Assembly (NCBI RefSeq): GCF_032335695.1
Contig: NZ_JACTOJ010000044.1
Coordinates: forward strand, 1 to 16,995
Source: JACTOJ01 sp032335695
GTDB lineage: Bacteria; Bacillota; Clostridia; Clostridiales; Clostridiaceae
Reading direction: 5' to 3'
DNA length: 16,995 nt
A program made the position numbers and the translations under genes. The notes under the pieces were generated by a model. The model was not told the DNA's origin, ran no database searches, and worked only from the letters and a program-made list of their open reading frames with translations. This document shows, piece by piece, positions 14,016-16,995 of this stretch (positions are counted from its first letter, which is position 1; every line of letters begins with the position of its first letter).

Positions 14016-14357
14016 TTAATGAAACATCTTTTTCAAATGAAGTTCTATAGTAAAAATACTTACTACTACTGCAATAATTTGCAAATATATTATTAATCCA
14101 TACAATGTTTTTTCCGGTAAAGCTCTCGGAACTACTGCCAATAAAATTTGTATCACTGCAGTTATTAAGAAAGTTATTCTAAAAACTTTACCTGAATATT
14201 TATCGGCTTCTACCCATGTATAGTTATTTTTACGAGCTCTTAAAGACTTGTATCCAACGCTTGTATCTGGAAATTTTGAATGATGCTTGTCACAAAACGC
14301 TCCTGTGAAATAAAAACACCCATTGAAAATAATTATAAATATTAATATACCTAGCAT
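14016..14357 (-). CDS. SdpI-like membrane protein
   Basis: The 113-residue product has three hydrophobic segments (about 2-20, 61-78 and 84-103). Between the first two lies VGYKSLRARKNNYTWVEADKY, which matches the GYR-x-A-K-N-x-x-TW-x-x-AN pattern of the SdpI/YhfL family. SdpI protects Bacillus subtilis from its own SdpC toxin, but many relatives have no toxin partner and unknown roles. The ATG at 14357 has GAGG 6 nt upstream; the ATG 4 codons earlier lacks a site. It lies 57 bp after the tiny membrane protein gene and may be in the same transcript. No SdpC-like toxin is visible. Confidence 0.65.
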   Translation of the reverse strand: MLGILIFIIIFNGCFYFTGAFCDKHHSKFPDTSVGYKSLRARKNNYTWVEADKYSGKVFRITFLITAVIQILLAVVPRALPEKTLYGLIIYLQIIAVVVSIFTIELHLKKMFH

Positions 14358-14414
14358 ATTCTCCCTCATAGCAAAAACGCATCATTTTTTTAATTATACT
14401 GTAAAGCTTATATT

Positions 14415-14657
14415 TTATTTATTGCTTCTATCACTTCTTTTTAAAAATATACCTGTAGCTATCAATGCAATTATTGAAGCTGGTACGGCATCATGAAAAA
14501 AAGTTCTTATATAATATTCATCAAATTTATCCCACAAGGTCGCTCCCTCTATCCAATCTATAACTTTTAACTTGGTATTAATAACATATCCTATAGTAAA
14601 GAACGAAATTATAAAGGAAGTTATAAAGATTATACTAACTCTTATTCTTTTACCCAA
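14415..14657 (-). CDS. Small two-helix membrane protein
   Basis: The 80-residue product has hydrophobic segments at about 6-26 and 55-70, with a polar loop between (KVIDWIEGATLWDKFDEYY) and a charged end (LKRSDRSNK). I chose the TTG at 14657 because AAGGGTGAT lies just upstream at ideal spacing; a GTG inside that site would be the alternative. It starts 29 bp after the HAD gene and is probably in its operon. No family is recognised. Confidence 0.55.
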   Translation of the reverse strand: MGKRIRVSIIFITSFIISFFTIGYVINTKLKVIDWIEGATLWDKFDEYYIRTFFHDAVPASIIALIATGIFLKRSDRSNK

Positions 14658-14681
14658 AATTATCACCCTTAATTTTAAGTG

Positions 14682-14697
14682 CTGTTTTAAATCAGTG
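14682..14697. repeat. Fragment of the short hairpin repeat within a gene end
   Basis: CTGTTTTAAATCAGTG is identical to the first arm of the hairpin at 10550-10565. It overlaps the last codons and stop codon (TAA, 14687-14689) of the HAD gene. Confidence 0.6.
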
Positions 14698-15367
14698 CCT
14701 TTATATCCTGAAAATCTTCTACATAATAATCAGCATAAGCCTTTAAATCCTGTAATTCCTCTTTACTCCTCTTTAATAGATATCCCGTCAATATAGTTTT
14801 CATTCCTATTTCTTTAGCTGATTTTAATTCCTGTGATCCTCCGTCCCCCACAAAAATGCAATTCTCAGCTTTTACTTTCAGCTTTTTTAATGCTGCTTCA
14901 TATATTTCAATTTCAGGTTTTACATGTCCAACTTCGTAGGAAAATATTGTTTCATGAAATAAATTGCTGAGCGGGTTTTCTTTCCAATGCATTACATCAA
15001 TAACATCAGCATTGCTTATAACACATAGTTTTTTACCCCTCTTTCTAAGTTCAGAAAGTACATTAATTACTTTTTCATCCACCTCCGATAATGCTTGTCT
15101 AAATCTATTTTCTCTCAGTTTTAGTATTTCCATCTTTTGTTCTATAGTAGCATTTAATCCTGCATTTTCCAATATGTTTTCAATGATTTTTTCAGGATTT
15201 TTTTCCTGACCCAATGCTCTTTTCAAATATAGCTTCTCATCTTCAGCATATTTTTCCCATTCTTCTTTAGTTATGCTTAATACATCATTTTCATTCCTAA
15301 AATAACTATATTTAGGCACAACCAGCGTAAAAAACAAATCAAACATTATAACCTTTATCTCATTCAT
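14687..15367 (-). CDS. HAD-superfamily hydrolase-like protein
   Basis: The 226-residue product has the haloacid-dehalogenase-like fold with a helical cap. Motif I is MFDLFFTLV (nucleophile D10, T14), motif II S118 (VISNAD), motif III K150 (GHVKPE) and motif IV VGDGGSQELKSA (D175). In HAD phosphatases the second motif I residue is Asp (DxDxT, general acid); here it is F12, as in dehalogenase-like members that have Tyr or Phe there. Phosphatase activity is therefore doubtful and the substrate unknown. The ATG at 15367 has GGAG 9 nt upstream; an ATG 6 codons earlier has none. Its last residues KALI and stop are encoded in a fragment of the short hairpin repeat, so its native C-terminus may have been changed. 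Confidence 0.82.
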   Translation of the reverse strand: MNEIKVIMFDLFFTLVVPKYSYFRNENDVLSITKEEWEKYAEDEKLYLKRALGQEKNPEKIIENILENAGLNATIEQKMEILKLRENRFRQALSEVDEKVINVLSELRKRGKKLCVISNADVIDVMHWKENPLSNLFHETIFSYEVGHVKPEIEIYEAALKKLKVKAENCIFVGDGGSQELKSAKEIGMKTILTGYLLKRSKEELQDLKAYADYYVEDFQDIKALI

Positions 15368-15423
15368 ATAAAAATCTCCATACAATTACAAATTATTTCC
15401 CGGAAAATATTTTACCATATTAC

Positions 15424-15482
15424 ATAAATAAAAGCTGTATGCTAACGAAGTTAAATAATCGACACTTCCTTAACATACAGCT
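15424..15482 (-). terminator. Rho-independent terminator of the chemoreceptor gene
   Basis: AGCTGTATG (15474-15482) and the following bases pair with CATACAGCT (15433-15441) in an 18-base imperfect stem, followed on the minus strand by TTTATTTATG. It begins 4 bp after the stop codon. Confidence 0.8.
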
Positions 15483-15486
15483 AAAA

Positions 15487-16638
15487 TTATAAGTTTTTAG
15501 CTATTTCGCTTAAGCTTTTAGACAGCTCCGCTAATTTTTGTATATTTGCTGTTATTTCTTGGGAGGCAGCTGCTTGTTCTTCACTTGAAATTAAAGTAGT
15601 ATTACTCTTTTGACTGGTCTCCTCTACAGCTGATTTTATATTTTCAGTAATTTCTCTTATCTTAGGCACCGTGCCTTTAGTCTGCTGAGAAAGTCTTCTT
15701 ATTTCTTTAGCCACTATGCTAAAACCTCTTCCTGCTTCTCCAGCTCTAGCCGCCTCTATAGAAGCATTTAATCCTAATATATTTGTCTCATCAGATATTT
15801 CCTTAATGAACTTTGATATACTATATATTTCCTCCAGCGAATTATAAATAGATTTTATATCACTGCTAAGTTCTAATTCTACTGTATGTATATTAGAGGC
15901 TGAAGCGGCCAATTGCTCCACACTAGAAGATATATTAGTTAGTCCATCTCTCAAATCTATGGAGGAATTTTCTAGAGTCTTTGCTATAGTCTTAGGCAAT
16001 ACAATATTCAAAGAGCCTGCCACTATATTTTCATCTTCTTCGTCAAACAACGGATAACTCATAGTAATGGCAGGTATTCCAAACCTTTCTCCATCATCCT
16101 GATAAATAGCAAGTTTTTTTGTTTTCATAGAAATACTTGAAGTACTGCTTTCCTCTAAGGGATCCCCAATTTTTATCTTTGTAATATCAAATTTTTGTGA
16201 TTTTTGTATTTTTACTATGTTTTCTAAATCTGAAACATAGATAAATACCCCTTCTGGAAACATTTCTGCCATACTAGGAGCAAAATGCTGAAAGCTCCTC
16301 ACAACTGGATGAACTATTGGTATAGCAAAGGAAACAGCTCCTACCACTTCATCATTTCCATCAACCAATGGGGTTGCCGTAATCTTAACGTATACTCCAT
16401 TTCTCACACTATATACCTTTTTTGATAAGGTCTTCTTCTCATCCATGCACTTTTTTTCCACACTAGCCTCATATACCTTTGAACCAATTTGAAATTCATC
16501 AGTAGTAAGTGTATCTGAGGATATTCTCCAAGTTACGATTTCACCTTCAATAACCACATAAATAGCTCCACCAGGTATTTCATTAATCTGAAATTCTGCT
16601 GAAGCCTTAAAGCCTTCTAAATCTGCTAATTTAATCAT
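15487..16638 (-). CDS. Soluble methyl-accepting chemotaxis-type transducer
   Basis: The 383-residue product ends in a methyl-accepting signalling domain. The CheA/CheW-contact hairpin tip is at about 284-305 (ETNILGLNASIEAARAGEAG, RGF), flanked by heptad-rich helices with Glu/Gln pairs suitable for methylation. It has no transmembrane segment or HAMP domain. The first 220 residues look like two alpha/beta sensor modules (about 10-110, with VVIEGEIVTWRIS and NGVYVKITATPLVDG; and about 125-215), PAS- or Cache-like, so it probably senses an internal signal. The signalling domain is short (about 150 residues). The ATG has GGAGG 10 nt upstream. It has its own promoter and terminator and is monocistronic. 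The ligand is unknown, and a role in a non-motility pathway is possible. Confidence 0.88.
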   Translation of the reverse strand: MIKLADLEGFKASAEFQINEIPGGAIYVVIEGEIVTWRISSDTLTTDEFQIGSKVYEASVEKKCMDEKKTLSKKVYSVRNGVYVKITATPLVDGNDEVVGAVSFAIPIVHPVVRSFQHFAPSMAEMFPEGVFIYVSDLENIVKIQKSQKFDITKIKIGDPLEESSTSSISMKTKKLAIYQDDGERFGIPAITMSYPLFDEEDENIVAGSLNIVLPKTIAKTLENSSIDLRDGLTNISSSVEQLAASASNIHTVELELSSDIKSIYNSLEEIYSISKFIKEISDETNILGLNASIEAARAGEAGRGFSIVAKEIRRLSQQTKGTVPKIREITENIKSAVEETSQKSNTTLISSEEQAAASQEITANIQKLAELSKSLSEIAKNL

Positions 16639-16705
16639 ATTAGTGATGCCTCCAAATGCTTATTAAAACATGCATAGAACTCTAAATTTTAACAAGTTTA
16701 CTTCG

Positions 16706-16735
16706 AATATATCACTAATTACTTTTAATCTTCAA
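16706..16735 (-). promoter_or_regulatory. Promoter of the chemoreceptor gene
   Basis: TTGAAG (16730-16735) and an extended -10 TGATATATT (TATATT at 16706-16711) are 18 bp apart on the minus strand. It looks sigma-A-like; the motility sigma-factor pattern is not evident. Confidence 0.6.
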
Positions 16736-16761
16736 CATAATCGCATAATACTTTACAATTG

Positions 16762-16884
16762 TTAATATTTTTTAATCTTAGCCAGAATTCCAGATGGAGC
16801 AAAGCCTATATCAACAGCTTAAACCATAACCTAATCTTTATAATTCTCCAGCAGCAATAAGTTTTATATTAAGCTTTATTAAAT
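16762..16884 (-). pseudogene. Decayed coding remnant next to the right repeat arm
   Basis: A minus-strand frame ends AVDIGFAPSGILAKIKKY and TAA (16762-16764). One base away the preceding frame gives IKLIAAGEL, a stop, then RLGYGL. Joined, the pieces read like a continuous protein C-terminus with one stop and one frameshift, cut off by the repeat at 16885. I do not recognise the family, and the segment is short enough that chance is possible. Confidence 0.3.
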
Positions 16885-16989
16885 GGCTATTCTGAAAACC
16901 AATTTTTAGGGTCAATTGACCCTAAAAAAAGAAAAAAAGAATAACCACTAAATTATCCATGAATAATTTTTAAAAAATGGATAATAATT
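16885..16989. repeat. Right arm of the perfect 105-bp terminal inverted repeat
   Basis: Exact reverse complement of bases 1-105, beginning GGCTATTCTGAAAACC. Only six bases (AAAATG) follow it, so the outer boundary of the repeat is not visible. Confidence 0.95.
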
Positions 16990-16995
16990 AAAATG

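Noticed and set aside
16661..16700. Similarity of ATTAAAACATGCATAGAACT to the repeat junction at 5811-5840
   Set aside because: The match needs gaps and is too AT-rich to tell from chance.

Overview
The window is low-G+C DNA with Clostridium-like features: AT-rich intergenic DNA, strong AGGAGG-type ribosome binding sites, TTG starts and sigma-A-type promoters. Almost every gene is on the minus strand; one methyltransferase is on the plus strand. It looks like an ordinary chromosomal contig carrying metabolic and stress genes. I see no phage, plasmid, CRISPR or transposase genes, and no tRNA or rRNA.

Layout, left to right. (1) 1-105 is one arm of a perfect 105-bp inverted repeat whose other arm is 16885-16989, so the window is bounded by two opposed copies of one repeat. 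(2) 114-4402, all minus: a LarA-family nickel-dependent racemase, an S66 LD-carboxypeptidase/MccF-like peptidase, a zinc-ribbon membrane protein whose C-terminus is frameshifted at an AT repeat, and an adenosine-deaminase-family hydrolase. The last is preceded by a promoter-leader-terminator unit that looks like an attenuator, unknown riboswitch or small RNA. (3) 4799-5590, plus: a class I SAM methyltransferase. (4) 5591-10841: two nearly identical composite repeats of about 296 bp in inverted orientation flank phosphoketolase (xfp, with its own promoter and a cre-like site), a broken metallo-beta-lactamase-fold gene, a GrpB-family gene and a decayed HExxH peptidase gene. (5) 10874-13503: an unknown two-helix membrane protein and an ABC-F ATPase. 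(6) 13504-14015: repeat fragments and a terminator, no gene. (7) 14016-15367: an SdpI-like membrane protein, a tiny membrane protein and a HAD-like protein whose stop codon lies inside a repeat fragment. (8) 15487-16638: a soluble chemotaxis-type transducer with its own promoter and terminator. A short decayed coding remnant lies against the right repeat arm.

The genes do not form one pathway. Phosphoketolase makes acetyl phosphate from pentose/hexose phosphates and the LarA homologue interconverts a 2-hydroxyacid; both suit a fermenting anaerobe. The most unusual content is non-coding: the small foldback repeat family, the terminal inverted repeat and the leader before the deaminase gene. 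Gene decay is frequent (MBL-fold, HExxH peptidase, zinc-ribbon tail, right-edge remnant). All assignments are by motif recognition; no database search was run.
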